A stretch of DNA of 64,000 nt from Mangifera indica (Eukaryota > Streptophyta > Magnoliopsida > Sapindales > Anacardiaceae), in contig NC_058140.1 in the NCBI RefSeq assembly GCF_011075055.1, positions 19,345,945 to 19,409,944 on the forward strand, read 5' to 3'. Every line of letters begins with the position of its first letter. Within the stretch, counting starts at the first letter, position 1. Both the position numbers and the translations under genes were made by a program. Below the pieces are notes generated by a model. That model did no database searches. It was not told the DNA's origin and saw only the letters and a list, made by a program, of their open reading frames with translations. This document shows, one piece after another, positions 12,801 to 24,822 of the stretch.

Positions 12801-13581
12801 GTCATGTGAGATTTTCAATCTTTTAATCAGATTTTTGAATATCCTTTTTCATTTATAAACCCAAAACTCTCCTAGATCCCATCTCTGCCCTCTGCTTGTT
12901 CTTTTCTTTTCAGTGACTAGTCATCCTTTCAAGGACCTTTTACTTATCAACAGTAATCACAATCTTTTGTTACTTTCAGAAGAAATTGCATGGCAGGCTG
13001 TCATAACTTTTCCTTCGTTTTATGCCTTCCATAAAGTTTAGTCAGAACAACAACAACCTCTTTCATTTTTGTGGACAAGGTAAATCAGTTCCTTCTTTTT
13101 TATGCAATAGACTCTTACTTTACCAGCATTGACTGGAGTTTTCCACATATCACATTAATCAGAAGTCAATGAAATTAATGTTCATCATGGAGCCCTAAAG
13201 GCATCTTTTTTTTCTTCCCCATGATTAAGATAAAGTAAAAATTACATATGGGTATTCTATATTGTTTTGTTCATAATAGAATAACAGATAGTGGGGTCAT
13301 AAAAATTAAAAGACTCCATTATTAATTTAATATATCTTCAAATTATTTGTATCTATCTACACTGAAGTGCAGGCCGGTTTGCCTTTTTCTTCCCATTAAC
13401 TCAGAAATACATATAGATATACGTACCCTTGCCTTTTCCTATCTCAGAATCTTAGACTTATTTAACTGCTTAATAAATTTGCTTCATTTAATTAGGCCTT
13501 CAACTTTTACATTGAGAATTTGAGACATGCATTTCAAAGTGTACATAAAATTTTAGATATGCAAAGTTGGTACAAGAACAA
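9899..13581. other. 3.7-kb gene-free interval between UXT and AGO7
   Basis: No coding potential was found. 10600-11260 is extremely AT-rich and includes a copy of palindromic MITE family B (11084-11255). 12180-12300 is purine-rich and includes a GCCACGTCA G-box/ABRE-like core near 12260. 12440-13130 is T-rich and leader-like, but no downstream ORF follows on the + strand, so an unannotated non-coding transcript is possible. Bases near 13490-13581 are probably AGO7 3'UTR. Confidence 0.35.
11084..11255. repeat. Palindromic MITE family B copy
   Basis: A near-palindromic AT-rich block contains the family core 'gagtaattttaaattaaaaataaaataa' in diverged form, flanked by mirrored 'aagtatataaaaatacatat' and 'atatttgtatatt' arms. 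Similar blocks occur at 23575-23745, 36895-37045 and 60828-60985. Confidence 0.5.
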
Positions 13582-16500
13582 TTAGCAGTAAAACATGAGC
13601 TTTTTAACATTCTCACTAAGTTTGGGTAGCGGGGTTGCCTTTGGAGGGGCAGCTCGACAGATGGTGGAAGAACTTCCCATGAAAGTTGAAGACTCATATC
13701 GCTCAAGGTAAAGTCTGCCTCTGTATGCAGCCAGGTGGGCATAATAAGCAGGGGGCACCAAGGAAACAGGCTTGGTGCATCTCACAAATGTGTAGCAGAG
13801 ATTGTAGACCAACTTTTGTAATTCATCAGAAGTAAAATGGTTATCATCCCATAAGATATGGTAATGAGTTGGCCTGCTTGTTCCCTTCACCCCCCAATGA
13901 CTACAAAGATAGAAATCAAATTCCCTTGGGTGAGTTATCACAGTATCTACAACTGTCCCAGGGGGAATGTTATCATTCGAAAGCTGGACTTGAGTTGAAG
14001 ACGGATCAGTTTCATATGGAAACAACCTTGTGTGATGTCTCTTTTGTACCACTACAAATGTAATTGGAGGATTATAGCCAGGAAATTGTGAACAAGCTTC
14101 TTTAATGGATTGCAATTCCTGATCAAGCACCTTGTAAAATTGCGTTTCACTTACCCCATCTCTGAAGAAGATTATTCTTTTTGGGAGCTTCTTTTCTTCA
14201 TGGTAAAAGTCATCTAGCAATTCTCCAACCATTGCCCCAAGATCCTGGATAATTTCTTGTCTATGTGTTTGGGACCTCATCCTCGACACATACTTGTTTG
14301 CTGATGGCCAATTCATGCTACCAACAACAGCAACAACGGATGGACTAACATCATCTAGGGGATGTGGATGAGTAACATCTGCACCCATAAAGATCACTGG
14401 CTCATCAAGCTGAAAAAGGCGAGGAATCTGCAACGGTAATGAGTTGTACAAAGCTACTGTGCATCCACCAACTTTGGCATTGATCTTGAGAGCCAAATTT
14501 GCTAGAAACTGTGAACTCAATTTGCTGAGGTTTGAGTACAAGCAACACTGGCTTACAACCCCAACACTTGTTTCTGCTATTCGCTTCAAATCTGCATATC
14601 CTTTGTGCTTTCGCTCCATTATACATATCAGTAGCTGGAGATTGTTTGAGGCAGTTTCGTGGATTTTCTTCAGTTTAGATTCCAGGAGAGAGACATTGTT
14701 AAGCACTTGGGTTGGTTCAAACTGTGGGCTGCAAATTGTGTTTTTGTTAAGAAAGATACCCAATTGCTCACACCTCTGAGATAGCTGATTGATGAACTTT
14801 GGAATGCAGGCCTTCTGATCAGGGGTGCCACCGAAACTTATCAGCGCCCATCTTTCAATTTGGGTTCCTTCAAAGACATGACTATCGAGAAAATTCCACT
14901 GACGATCATGGCGAGAAGGTACTAGATCTCTTATGTGGCCACCATCACCGAGCTTTAGCTTGGGAGGTTGGAGAATTCTCCCTTTTAACCTTGTCATTTC
15001 CCTTGAGACATGGAGCTTGAATTCGCTTGCTCTGTTATCACTGTCAAGAAAACACTTTCAATTGTAAGAAAAAAGTCCAAGGAAATTCTGGGAAATTACT
15101 AAGACTTTTGAAGATCAAACAGTAAAGATCAACTTCCATATTTTTATCCAAAAAAAAAAAGAAAAATTCTTTCTAATTAGTAATGAAATTACCTTGGACC
15201 AACAGGTCCCTGCATCACTCCATCTATAATGGCTTTTCTTTCTTTTGGTCTTTGGCAACCCATCTTTAGTATTCTTGCTGTTTGATCGTCAGAAAGCTTC
15301 CCAAGAAACTTCTGGCCTTCACAAATCATACAAAGCTCCATGGGAAGATAACATGGTTTGCTCCTACTTATCTGCAAACAAGGGAGGTTTCGGAATTGTA
15401 TATTATAGTTGTAGTGATCCTTGAAATAACTCACAAGCCTTATATTCTTCCCATCCCTGTCTGGAAACCAGAGGTTTTCAGTGGCTTCCTCTGTCAATCC
15501 ATAAACCCGGTATCTCTGAACTGTTTCTCTATGGCAAACAAAAACTCTGATGTTCTTCAGTGCCTTCTCCACTTCTCTCTTTTCTTCACCACTCAAGCAC
15601 CTAGTCTTCCTCTGATGAAGGTCTTTAAGAAACTCAAGACGCTTCTGCAAGTATGGAAGTACTCCAATGCTTTCATGGAAAGCACTCACAGAAGAATCCA
15701 CATTGAGAGCTAGTCCTTGTTGTGTTGGTCGAAGGCTCTGAAAGAATCCTCTCAATCCAACAGCTCCTCCTCCAATTTCTTTAGTCCCTTCCATTGAACT
15801 CGAATAGAGTGATCTTCCCACAGTTATGCACTTCTCACTTGGAGTCTCCCTCAAGACAACATCCAAAGCATGGAGATAGTCCTGAGGAAGTGGGATCCAA
15901 TCATCACCTTCTTTGCTCAAGTAGCTACTCAATTCCTTCCCATCAAACTTAGAAACAAGTTTGATATTTATTCGAAAAAGTTTAAGCTGTTCCTGCTTCT
16001 GTTTCAGATCATTGAATTCTCCATATGGCGACCAGGACTTGCTAGATGGTATTGGGAGGCTAATGAAGAATTCAAGCCTATCATTTTGGAATTCAACCGC
16101 GCTGTAAAGATTCTTTCTGCCATCATAAGCTGGATCAGCGCCACAGAGCACAGCTGAGTTGTTTTCTACCAGTTTTTGTTTGATTATTCTTGCGACCTCC
16201 TTGGATGGACTAGGAGACATTTCAACATTGTAATGGAAGATTCGCTGCGATGGATCAAATTTGACCAGAAAATGATTAGCAAGGAGAGATATAACTTGTC
16301 CATCTACACCACCGGAGTCTGGTCTCCTTGTAGCCACTAGTGCTTGTGTTTTTGCTTCCATAATTCTCCTTCCATCACCTCCTCTGGGGGCTACTTTGCT
16401 TCTCCTTTGAACCACCTCAGGCTCTGGAGCTGTTTGCATACATAGAAACAAAGTGTAACACAGTTGAACTTCTACATGTTGCCATATGTTGAACTTATTA

Positions 16501-17341
16501 TCCAAGATGATACTGATTAAATACCAATACATAACACTGATTCAAACACATTCCAGATACTAGAGATTCATGCATCAGAATTGTCAATACATAAGATTCT
16601 GCTTATTGCCGAAAACTCAAACTTCGCATATTTAGATACTAAAGTTAAAAAATAAATAAATAAATAAATCAAAGTCATCTAAAGAATCCTTCTTTCGGGA
16701 TAAGAAAGAATTTTTATGTATCACATACAAACTAATGAAATAAGAGTACGGTAAAAGGAGGCTACAAAAAGCACATAACAGAACCAACCTGCTTAGAATT
16801 AAAAAAAAAAAAAAAAAGATTCTTCATTAAGTTCATAGAATCCTATGCTTCTATGTGTTTTTGACATTTTGTTTCTAGAATTCAAGCTAAAACCATCCAT
16901 GCATTTAATAAATACAAGCATGGAAGGAAAAATGAAAAGAACAAGAGAAAGAATAAAAAAGAAGACATGGTTTTGGAACTTGATATATGTTTGAGTACCT
17001 GGTGAAATTGTGACAACTGGAAGTTGGGTATCAGAGGAGGTAGCAAGAGGAGGATTATTGAGCTTACATGAAGGTTTGTGGAAGTGGGTTTTTGATCTAA
17101 AGTTGTGGTTTTGAGGGAGAGGTGGAGTCAGAGCTAGTTGTAAAGGTATAGGAGAAGGTAAAGGAAGCAGAGCCGGGTAATATCTTGGGTTGTACTGGTT
17201 TTGGTTCCAGAATCCAAAATGATTAGAGTATTGAAACAGATGATGCTGATACTGATGCTTATGAGGATTGGTTCTGCCTCTGAAACTCCTTGCCTTGGTG
17301 GTGCATTTCTTGGTTGCATTGGGGTCTTCTGTTTCTTCCAT
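13582..17341 (-). CDS. AGO7: Argonaute 7 (miR390-TAS3 pathway)
   Basis: Three exons on the minus strand (17341-16999, 16429-15193, 15040-13582) give 1012 aa; Arabidopsis AGO7 is about 990. In order: a His/Asn/Pro-rich disordered leader (1-115), ArgoN (about 140-300), PAZ (about 375-490, with CYLPMELCMICEGQKF), MID, then PIWI (about 665-980). The slicer triad is intact: D748 in GADVTHPH, D821 in FFRDGVSE, H962 in YYAHLAAY. The protein ends KKLMFYC like other AGOs. AGO7 selectively loads miR390 to trigger TAS3 tasiRNAs that repress ARF3/4, controlling leaf polarity and phase change. It is distinguished from AGO1 by the MEE start, the lack of a Q-rich N-terminus, and residue-level agreement with AGO7 throughout. 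Identity is very secure; start choice is secure because the intron-1 phase closes on it. Confidence 0.96.
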
Positions 17342-17348
17342 GACTTGA

Positions 17349-17429
17349 TTAAGAAAGAAGCAAGAGTGGGGTATTATCAGAAGTTATGAGAATACTTATG
17401 AAAGAAACAGAAAGGTTCAAACTTATCAT
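17349..17429 (-). promoter_or_regulatory. Upstream ORF in the AGO7 leader (26 codons)
   Basis: Reading the minus strand from 17429, ATG ATA AGT TTG ... TCT TAA encodes 26 residues and stops at 17349, 7 nt before the AGO7 ATG at 17341. It is the only ATG I found between a TTAATAA-type candidate TATA near 17535 and the main start. If the leader is transcribed from there, ribosomes would have to leak past or reinitiate over a very short spacer, which should dampen AGO7 translation. Leader extent is inferred. Confidence 0.5.
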
Positions 17430-20060
17430 ATCAGAGGAAAGGTCTTTTAAGCAGAAACAGTAGGTATTGCAGAGAGAGAAAGAAAGATGTTTGGGTTTTA
17501 GTTGCCGAGGTTCTTTGTGTCTAGTCTCTGATTCTTATTAAGGAGCTATGATGGTACTGGAGCTGAAGTTCAGAGGCAAAAGAGAGTAACCAAGCTTGCC
17601 TAAAAGAAAAGTTAAAAAGGGCACATCAATGAAGGGGTAAGTTTGAGACTATTTGGAATTTTTTGCAGTCTTTGCGTAAATAAGCTAAGAGTTAAGTTAA
17701 GATACTGATGCATCCCCTTTATCTTCCATTGACTACATGGCAAATATATAAGCCTAAAGTAGGCTTTTTCTTTGGCCCTTTTATTTTGAAGTCTTTTGAA
17801 GTCAAAATGAGGTGGGAAAGACTTAAATTTCATCAAAAGGAAATATATACTTTTGCTGATGCTGATTGCACTTTCCCGTGTCAAATGGTCAAATTTTGTT
17901 TAATAAATTTGATTTTAATAGCAGTGTTGAATATTTTTAACATCATCGTGTTCATCACCTTCATCAATATCATAGACTAATTTAAGATCCATGAAAAAAG
18001 TTTATGTTTTACACATGTTGTTGGATTTATTGGGACACAGTTCTGCAGACGTAATATAATATTTGATAATATATTGTGGGTGGGAGACATGCAGAAAAGC
18101 ATCAGCAAATCGCACAATTTCAAGTACAGCTTTAGTGTTTTACTGAATCAGAAATGTTGGTTTCTGTTTAAAACCCACCTGCAAAATAGATAGAGGTTCA
18201 ACGACAAGCAGAATTTAATATTGAAAAAACCTTCATTAGGCTTCATCTCTTCTGTTCCACTGAGCTACAAAGAAAACCTCCATGAATGGTTCTCTTCTTT
18301 ACATAGAGACTCATACTATTCCAGAAACAGGGGCTGATTATGAATGTTGAAAGTTGATTGAATCCATTGCTGGTTCAAAGCCTCCCTTTTGCCTCAGCTT
18401 TTGTGAACATGATGAATGGTAGTGGGGATTGAGAGATGGGCCATTGAAGCACTTGGGAAGGTGGGTTCGTATTTTTATATATAATTTTACAGGATCAACA
18501 TTGTTGGAATGTGATGACAGGACAATATGATTAGTGTGGAGCCTTGGATTTTCAAGATTTGGACCACAGCAACCCACCATAGTCCACTCTGCCTTCTGTT
18601 TATGAAATTTTCAACATATGACAAAAATACATTAGATTGGTCAGACCTTTAGAGTTTCTAAATTGACACATGACAAATTCACCTTCATTAAGCCAAGTTT
18701 CTTAAAAACAACCCTCACTGAATTGCTGAGACTTCAATCACCAACCCACCTACTATAAAGGCTTTGTCCTCTGTTGCTTTCTTCATCATAAGTTTGAATA
18801 AATGAAAAGACTGTATTTGCTTCGATTCATTTCTCTCAAGAATATTTCTTTTGGCTAAAAAATTCTAGGGTTTATTTCTAAAGATCTGTTTGTTTTGTTT
18901 CCAGCCTTTGAAGCTTTGTGGTAGAAGATTAACCAGCGAGGTGTGAAGGATGGAACTTTGACTAATGACTGGCTAGGGCATTCATTACTAAGATGAAATA
19001 AATATAAAACAAGAGAGAAGGACAAATCCCAAGTCAATAATAGATCAGAGGCCTAATGGGATAGGACGTCCGAACTAGTCTTCTTCTCTATTTGTTTTTC
19101 TTGGGATAGAAAACTCCGATTCAAGGTAAGAAACATCTTTGGGACACCCATCTCCTTGTTCGAATGAGTTCGAGTAATCAAGATATACAATTAGCTTTAA
19201 CAACAGCGGTAAATGTTGTATTCTACCCGGTGTCACTAAGTGAAACTTATCTCCTTACTTCACAACCATGCATGATGATACTGTTAAATGCAATTATTTT
19301 TTACTAGTTTAATTAAAATAAAAATAAATTATAAGAATCTTATTTGAACATCCTCATTCAAATACACATCTCATATACACTATTTTTTAGTATACTTTAT
19401 GTTTCAACATAAACTAATAACGTATAGTGTAGGTTTTATGATTATCAGATCGAATTATGTTTAAAATTTTTGTATGCATTTATTTTTTTTATACCTTATT
19501 TATCTCATATCAAATTTTTAACGCGGTTATTATAACCTAAGTTGTACAATATTTTGAATTACGTAAATACATTAGATTGATTTAATGAAAGGGATGATTT
19601 GGATTTATTTGAGATGATAGAGCAAATCATCTTTTCAGCTTTGTTGCTATATTCTTCACCCATTAAATACCTTAAAATCAACATATGTTTTATGCATTCA
19701 AGAAAATAAAAGAATTGAGAAAATTCCTTGGAATGATTTTAGCTAGCTCATGGAATGAATCAAAATCTGACAGATATAAACCATTTTACAATTTTCTAAT
19801 TTTTTGTTCAAGTAGGTTAACGTAGTTTTCATGTTGTGATGGCTTTCGGCATTGATGAGATGTAAGGTAAATCTGGTTAATTGAATCTTCATTGGAAATG
19901 AAAGCCTGTGTTGGATTTATGCTCGTAAAAGGAATTGCAGCTCAAACGCCACTACTCTTTTACTGCATTTGTGAATCTGTGATCCAACAAAGTTCAGAAG
20001 CTTGCTTCAACAGCGATTGTTTTCTATCTGAAAGATATCAGTAGTGAAAAAAGGGAAAGA
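17430..20060. other. AGO7 promoter side and intergenic DNA
   Basis: The first 100-200 bases are probably AGO7 leader and core promoter. The rest has scattered short frames with no recognisable product on either strand. No tRNA or repeat with clear structure was seen in 17600-20060. Confidence 0.35.
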
Positions 20061-20084
20061 GGAAAAGAAAATTAAAGTGGCTCA

Positions 20085-20243
20085 AAAGTTAACAAAACTA
20101 GTAAAATATTAAAACTTTCAAGATAAAGACTTGAGTTTAAACTTCTATCATGCTTATAAAATTTTGACTTACTTTAAATTTACTCATACAATAAATACAG
20201 ACGGATCCCGGTTACCCAAAAATAAAAAAACAAAAAGAAAGAT
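20085..20243 (+). mobile_element. tRNA-derived SINE, copy 1 (diverged)
   Basis: The block aligns by eye with 48975-49120: 'taacaaaacta' (20090-20100) corresponds to the A box of the other copy, 'ttgagtttaaactt' (20131-20144) to its B box, and the 3' part 'aaatttactcatacaa...ggatcccggttaccc' to its 3' body. It ends in an A-rich tail (20218-20243), as expected of a SINE. Both pol III boxes are mutated, so it is probably dead. Confidence 0.55.
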
Positions 20244-20574
20244 AAGGTCCTCCTGCCGACATGATTCAGGCAAGTGGGTTTTGAAAATTTTTACACCAGA
20301 AAGATGAAAGTTGGATTACATGTATGATTATGCAAATCTTGAAGATCCTACAACTTAAAAAGGATCTTGACTATTGAACTTACTATAATATCATACTAAC
20401 GATGATTTACATGGACAATAATGATAATTATTATTAGTATAATCTTGTAGATTGGATAATTACTCTTAATTGATTATCCACTATGAGCATATTGGTGCAC
20501 TTGAAATGTTGACTGCTTTGTTTAAGGAACGTCATTTATTTGCCATATATTTTATCCCGGAAATGAAACAGATG

Positions 20575-20915
20575 AAAACTAGTCCTGGGGCCACTCGAGC
20601 CTACGGTCCCTTAATATCAAGAATTAGATTGGCCCATCCCACGAGATCAAGACGGATAGGACTATCACTCCAATGGGTTGAAATGGGCCCTAAAAGGGCC
20701 TAGGCCTGCACTCCAAGTCTGGGCCCTTGGGACTAAGCCCGTATTCCTAACTTTAATCCACATGGAGTAGACAAATATAGCGTCTAAATGATATCTCGAA
20801 AAATATAGGGGCTATGTCAACGAAAAGTATGTCCACTTTACCAACAATACATATATACAGAGAGTATGCAATTTACCCGTATTATTTATTATAAAGTACC
20901 CGGTACATAATATTC
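20575..20915. repeat. GC-richer island, possible solo LTR or repeat fragment
   Basis: A block of 'gggccc', 'gggcctaggcct' and 'gggcccttggga' motifs stands out from surrounding DNA of much lower GC content. It has no coding match. Its composition resembles plant LTR sequence, but no paired copy is present in the window and I could not define the ends. Confidence 0.3.
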
Positions 20916-20919
20916 ATTA

Positions 20920-21290
20920 ATTCTTTAGCAGCCATACTCAAGTATATCAGTATTTTATAATATATGATATATATTTTATAATATGATACGATACAATATA
21001 AATAAAAATGATATATATCATGAAATGTATTATAATTAATATTATATAATAAACATATTATACGATATGTATTACTGATACGAATCGATATATTTTTTTT
21101 AAAAAATGATAATATAATAAAAATATAAAAAAAAATTAATTATGATATTTTTTTAAATGATAACTTACCTATTATATTTTTTATTATTTTATTTTTTAAA
21201 AACTGTATTATATAATATAATATGATACTTAATATATAGTATATAAAATTAAATTTTTGATATATAATATAATATTCTATCTTTAACATC
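20920..21290. repeat. Highly AT-rich block with GATACGAT-type inverted motifs
   Basis: Nearly pure A/T, with repeated 'ataatatgatac' on one side and 'gatacgaatcgata' in the middle, forming many local inverted repeats. Probably a decayed MITE. It lies just downstream of the ERF gene's 3' end. Confidence 0.35.
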
Positions 21291-21455
21291 TTGACCGTGA
21301 ATGTGTCATACATAAATTTGCCAAGGAAAAAGTTATCTATGATTAAAGGACTGCAAAATTTCTTTCTAGTTTCTGCATGCATGTGCTTTTGGAAAATCAA
21401 CATGATATTAACCTAATTAATTATTGAGGATCTAATATGAGTTTCTATGTATCCA

Positions 21456-22634
21456 CTAAATGGAGAAGCCGATTGGAGAAAGATCTAAAGAACTCCAAAG
21501 AGAGACCTGATCATCAAATTCCTTGGTGGAAGAAGAAGAAGAAGAAGAAGAAAATGTCGATGACGACCCTGTTTCTGTTGGTGCCCGTGGAGTCCCAACT
21601 TGTTCTAATTGCACCATCTCTTCTAATAATTCCTTCTTCACTTCATTGACTCTGATCAGGTTAGTCGATGTATGCACTTCAGGCTTGCCTTTTTCTTTGA
21701 GTTTTAAACACTCAGATACCCCATTGAAAGCATACAGCAATGCTGAGAAATTACGTTCGTACTGCATCCTCTTCATTGTCTCTGTTAGCATTGTTGGTTC
21801 AGGATCCTCATGATCAATTTGATCGTCCTGTTGCATTGGCTTCATAATCTCCTCAGCTATCTCAAATGGAGAACAATGACGAGAGATTCCTAAATCATCT
21901 ACAAATCCAAAATCCAGCACTTCCTTATCAATCTCTTCTTCAACTACTTCTTCCTTTGATTTCTTCTCTTCCTCATGACTAATGCTATTGCCAGCAAAGC
22001 TGCTCCAGTTATCTTCTGCATTAGTACTGAAACTTGTGTCAAAACAATCCAGCATGTAATCATTAGTAATACTATCACTATTTTCAGTATTAATGGTGCA
22101 ATCTTGATCTGGGACGTTGAAGAAATCATCAAACTGGCAACTACGAATATGATCTTCCATAGCATTTGCCGTTTCTTGAACGTCCTGCTGGCAAACAGGT
22201 GAAGCAGCAGTAACCATTGAAGCACTGGTAGCATTAACATTACTATTCCTAGCTGTAAGCCGGAGCAAGAGAAGATTGGTGATCTTCGAAGGAAGCACAG
22301 GCTTTGAAGATGGTGAACAAGGCCAGAAATTTGTTCGAGTATTGGCTCCACGAAGCAAGCAAGCGGCTTCATCATAAGCTCTTGCAGCTTCTTCAGCAGT
22401 ATCATAAGTGCCCAGCCAAACTCTGATCTTCTGTATAGTGTCTTTAATCTCAGCCACCCATCGCCCTGAGGGTCGCTGTCTCACCCCAATGTAACGTTTT
22501 CTTCCTCGTCGAACTCCACGGAATGCTGCCGCCGCCGCCGCCGCCTTCTCCATCACCTGGCTCCAACCCATGTTTTCATCATTAATTTCCTTCACTTCGT
22601 CATGACCTTCAGTCATCTTTCTTTTACCCAACAT
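21456..22634 (-). CDS. AP2/ERF transcription factor, RAP2.11/ERN-like (group V)
   Basis: Intronless, 392 aa, minus strand. A poly-Ala run (31-37) precedes a single AP2 domain at about 47-105: [20 protein letters not shown], then a [16 protein letters not shown] helix and [11 protein letters not shown]. The '[16 protein letters not shown]' form lacks the usual 'EIRDP...GARVWLG' and is typical of RAP2.11 (At5g19790) and the legume ERN factors. The remainder is acidic and presumably disordered, with a Ser run near the C-terminus encoded by a GAA-type microsatellite at 21530-21552. In Arabidopsis RAP2.11 acts in low-potassium responses; in legumes ERN proteins act in nodulation and symbiotic infection. 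Which role applies here cannot be read from sequence. Nuclear DNA-binding protein, GCC-box-like targets expected. Confidence 0.9.
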   Translation of the reverse strand: MLGKRKMTEGHDEVKEINDENMGWSQVMEKAAAAAAAFRGVRRGRKRYIGVRQRPSGRWVAEIKDTIQKIRVWLGTYDTAEEAARAYDEAACLLRGANTRTNFWPCSPSSKPVLPSKITNLLLLRLTARNSNVNATSASMVTAASPVCQQDVQETANAMEDHIRSCQFDDFFNVPDQDCTINTENSDSITNDYMLDCFDTSFSTNAEDNWSSFAGNSISHEEEKKSKEEVVEEEIDKEVLDFGFVDDLGISRHCSPFEIAEEIMKPMQQDDQIDHEDPEPTMLTETMKRMQYERNFSALLYAFNGVSECLKLKEKGKPEVHTSTNLIRVNEVKKELLEEMVQLEQVGTPRAPTETGSSSTFSSSSSSSSTKEFDDQVSLWSSLDLSPIGFSI

Positions 22635-22689
22635 ATTCTATTTCACACAATTGCAGCTGGTGTGTTACATTTCAGAGATATGAAATAGA

Positions 22690-22697
22690 TATTTATA
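22690..22697 (-). promoter_or_regulatory. Candidate TATA box of the ERF gene
   Basis: TATAAATA on the minus strand, 56 bases from the ATG. This would give a leader of roughly 25-35 nt. An ATG-TAA pair lies at 22670-22665, close to where transcription should begin. Confidence 0.5.
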
Positions 22698-24822
22698 TGA
22701 AAGAATAAGAGGAAGCGTGATTGCGAGGGATCCAGTCAGGTAGATTTCTACTGCTTGTAGCTACTTGTTTGTCCTTCGTATAATTCGGCTTTTGGGTTCC
22801 CTTTCATGGGTTGTGGAGAATTCAAGAACATATATATAGATATAACTTCATGCTTGACCCTGTCAGCCTATTTCTTCTGGAATTATTTGCAATTTTAAAG
22901 TGAATTACACAATCTCTACAATTCTCTTCATGATTCTGCTGGAGTTGTAGAGTTTTGTCTTTTTTAATATATTAACAAGTGATTCAAAATATTATTAGAC
23001 TAGGTATGCTGCCAATAGAGTTTGGGTAAATGAATTAATTTGATTATGGATTCTGACTTCTAATAAATTTGCCAAAAACGAAGTGCCAAGGAGAGCGACA
23101 ACTATAATATAAAAAGGCTTTGAAGAAATTCGCAGCATTGTAGAAACCAATACAGTTAAAAGAGACATTTCGTAGGATTGTGCTTGTAATTGTCTGATTT
23201 CACGTGAGTTCATCATTTTCGTGGCTTACAACGTAAACAAAGAAGGCCGAATCACGATGTCCCACCCAAACTTTAATGAACTAACCATCTTTCATTCTTA
23301 ATTTTCTATTATTTTAACAAGATTTTGTTTGCAATTTTAATATTTAAATGATAATTTCTTTTTTCTATTTTTATTCCTTATAGTACATAGAAATTATATT
23401 TTTTTCTTTTCAACTTTTTTCTCATTTTCTAACGATTAAAAACCACATAAAAAGAGTCAAAAAAATCGATGATAAAATCGAAAAGGAGAAGAGGTGAGAC
23501 AATAACAAAATCAAAGAGGACATTGAACCGCCTACATTACCATGGCTCTTGTCATTATTTTTATCAATAAAAATTATATGTACCTATTTTAAGTATATAA
23601 ATAAGTATATATTTGATGTATATTATCGTATAAATGTATGATTTTAAATTAAGAATATAATAACACAAAATTATGTGATAACACAAATAAGTATATACTT
23701 ATTTGTATATATAAAGTGAATACGTATAACATTACCCCTATTTTTATTGTACTCTCACAATTATTATCGTTATGTTTCTTATCGCCATTGCTGAAATTAT
23801 AATTTACATCATTTATAACCGTCATCACCCTTCCTTTTTAGTCGTCTTCAAAATCACTATCTTAAACCTCATTTCTTTGTCCATTTACATCACCGATATC
23901 AAGCTCAATATAACAACAAAAAAATTCGACAAAAAACTTGTTTATTAACCCTATAAAAACTGAACAATCACTAGTGGGGAGAAACAAGAACCTAGGAATC
24001 TGGGAATCGAAAATTTTATTGTGATACATTATGTTTAGGTCTTTCAAATCCTGAACGTTTATAAATGACTTTTAACCTTTCACCATTTAGGCCAATCTCT
24101 GAAAGCAATTTTTTTTCATTATTGATTTTTATAAAAAAAAATAGGATTAATTTTATAAATATTTTTTAAATTTTTTTAGTACAAACTGGTATCTAAGTTT
24201 AGTAAAAATGATGATTATTCTTGAATTTTTAATTAAAAAATTTAATAAACCGATAAAATATAAATTTTTTAAATTTAAATGGTAGAAAATAATAATTTCG
24301 GCCTACAAAGAAATGAATCCAAGCCATCAACATCAAACTTCTGATAGCTTTGTAATTATTCCACGGTACACTTTTGTTTTTCACATGCCGGGTCTGGAAG
24401 AATGTATTAGAACACCGTTAAAAATATGGTTACTGAACCAGGCAGGATAAGAAAATACACAGAAAAGCAGACGGTGTTATAAGAAGATCTGTTTGGCAGG
24501 GAAAGTCCAATGGAAGAGACAATTGCAGCCCCATAGCCCGCAATATTATTCTGCAGTCTGGGATTCTTTCTTTGTGTCGTTGCTTTCACTCTTCGAAATT
24601 ACCACCATAATTATTGATTAGTAACTTTTTTTTTTAATTTATTGCCGTAATGTTAGCTCATTAACTAATTAATAATAATTAGTTAGCTTGCCTTGTTCCC
24701 ATATAATAATAAATAAATGGCCCATCAGGAGGACCCACACAATCTTTAAGCCAAAGAAATCATTAAATTTGGATAGGATGGTTATTAAATTGAATACCTT
24801 GTGTTCTTTTTTTTATATATGA
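22698..24822. other. Intergenic with repeat fragments
   Basis: ERF promoter side, then AT-rich DNA. 23255-23560 resembles the left arm plus middle of foldback family A ('tcccacccaaactttaatg' start). 23575-23745 is a copy of palindromic MITE family B. No gene was recognised. Confidence 0.4.
23575..23745. repeat. Palindromic MITE family B copy
   Basis: Mirrored arms 'aagtatataaataagtatat' and 'aagtatatacttatttgtat' flank the family core 'atgattttaaattaagaata'. Recurs at 11084-11255, 36895-37045 and 60828-60985. Confidence 0.6.

Noticed and set aside
13869..15020. Plus-strand frames opposite AGO7
   Set aside because: Mirror frames of a strongly conserved coding exon on the other strand; no independent support for an antisense protein.
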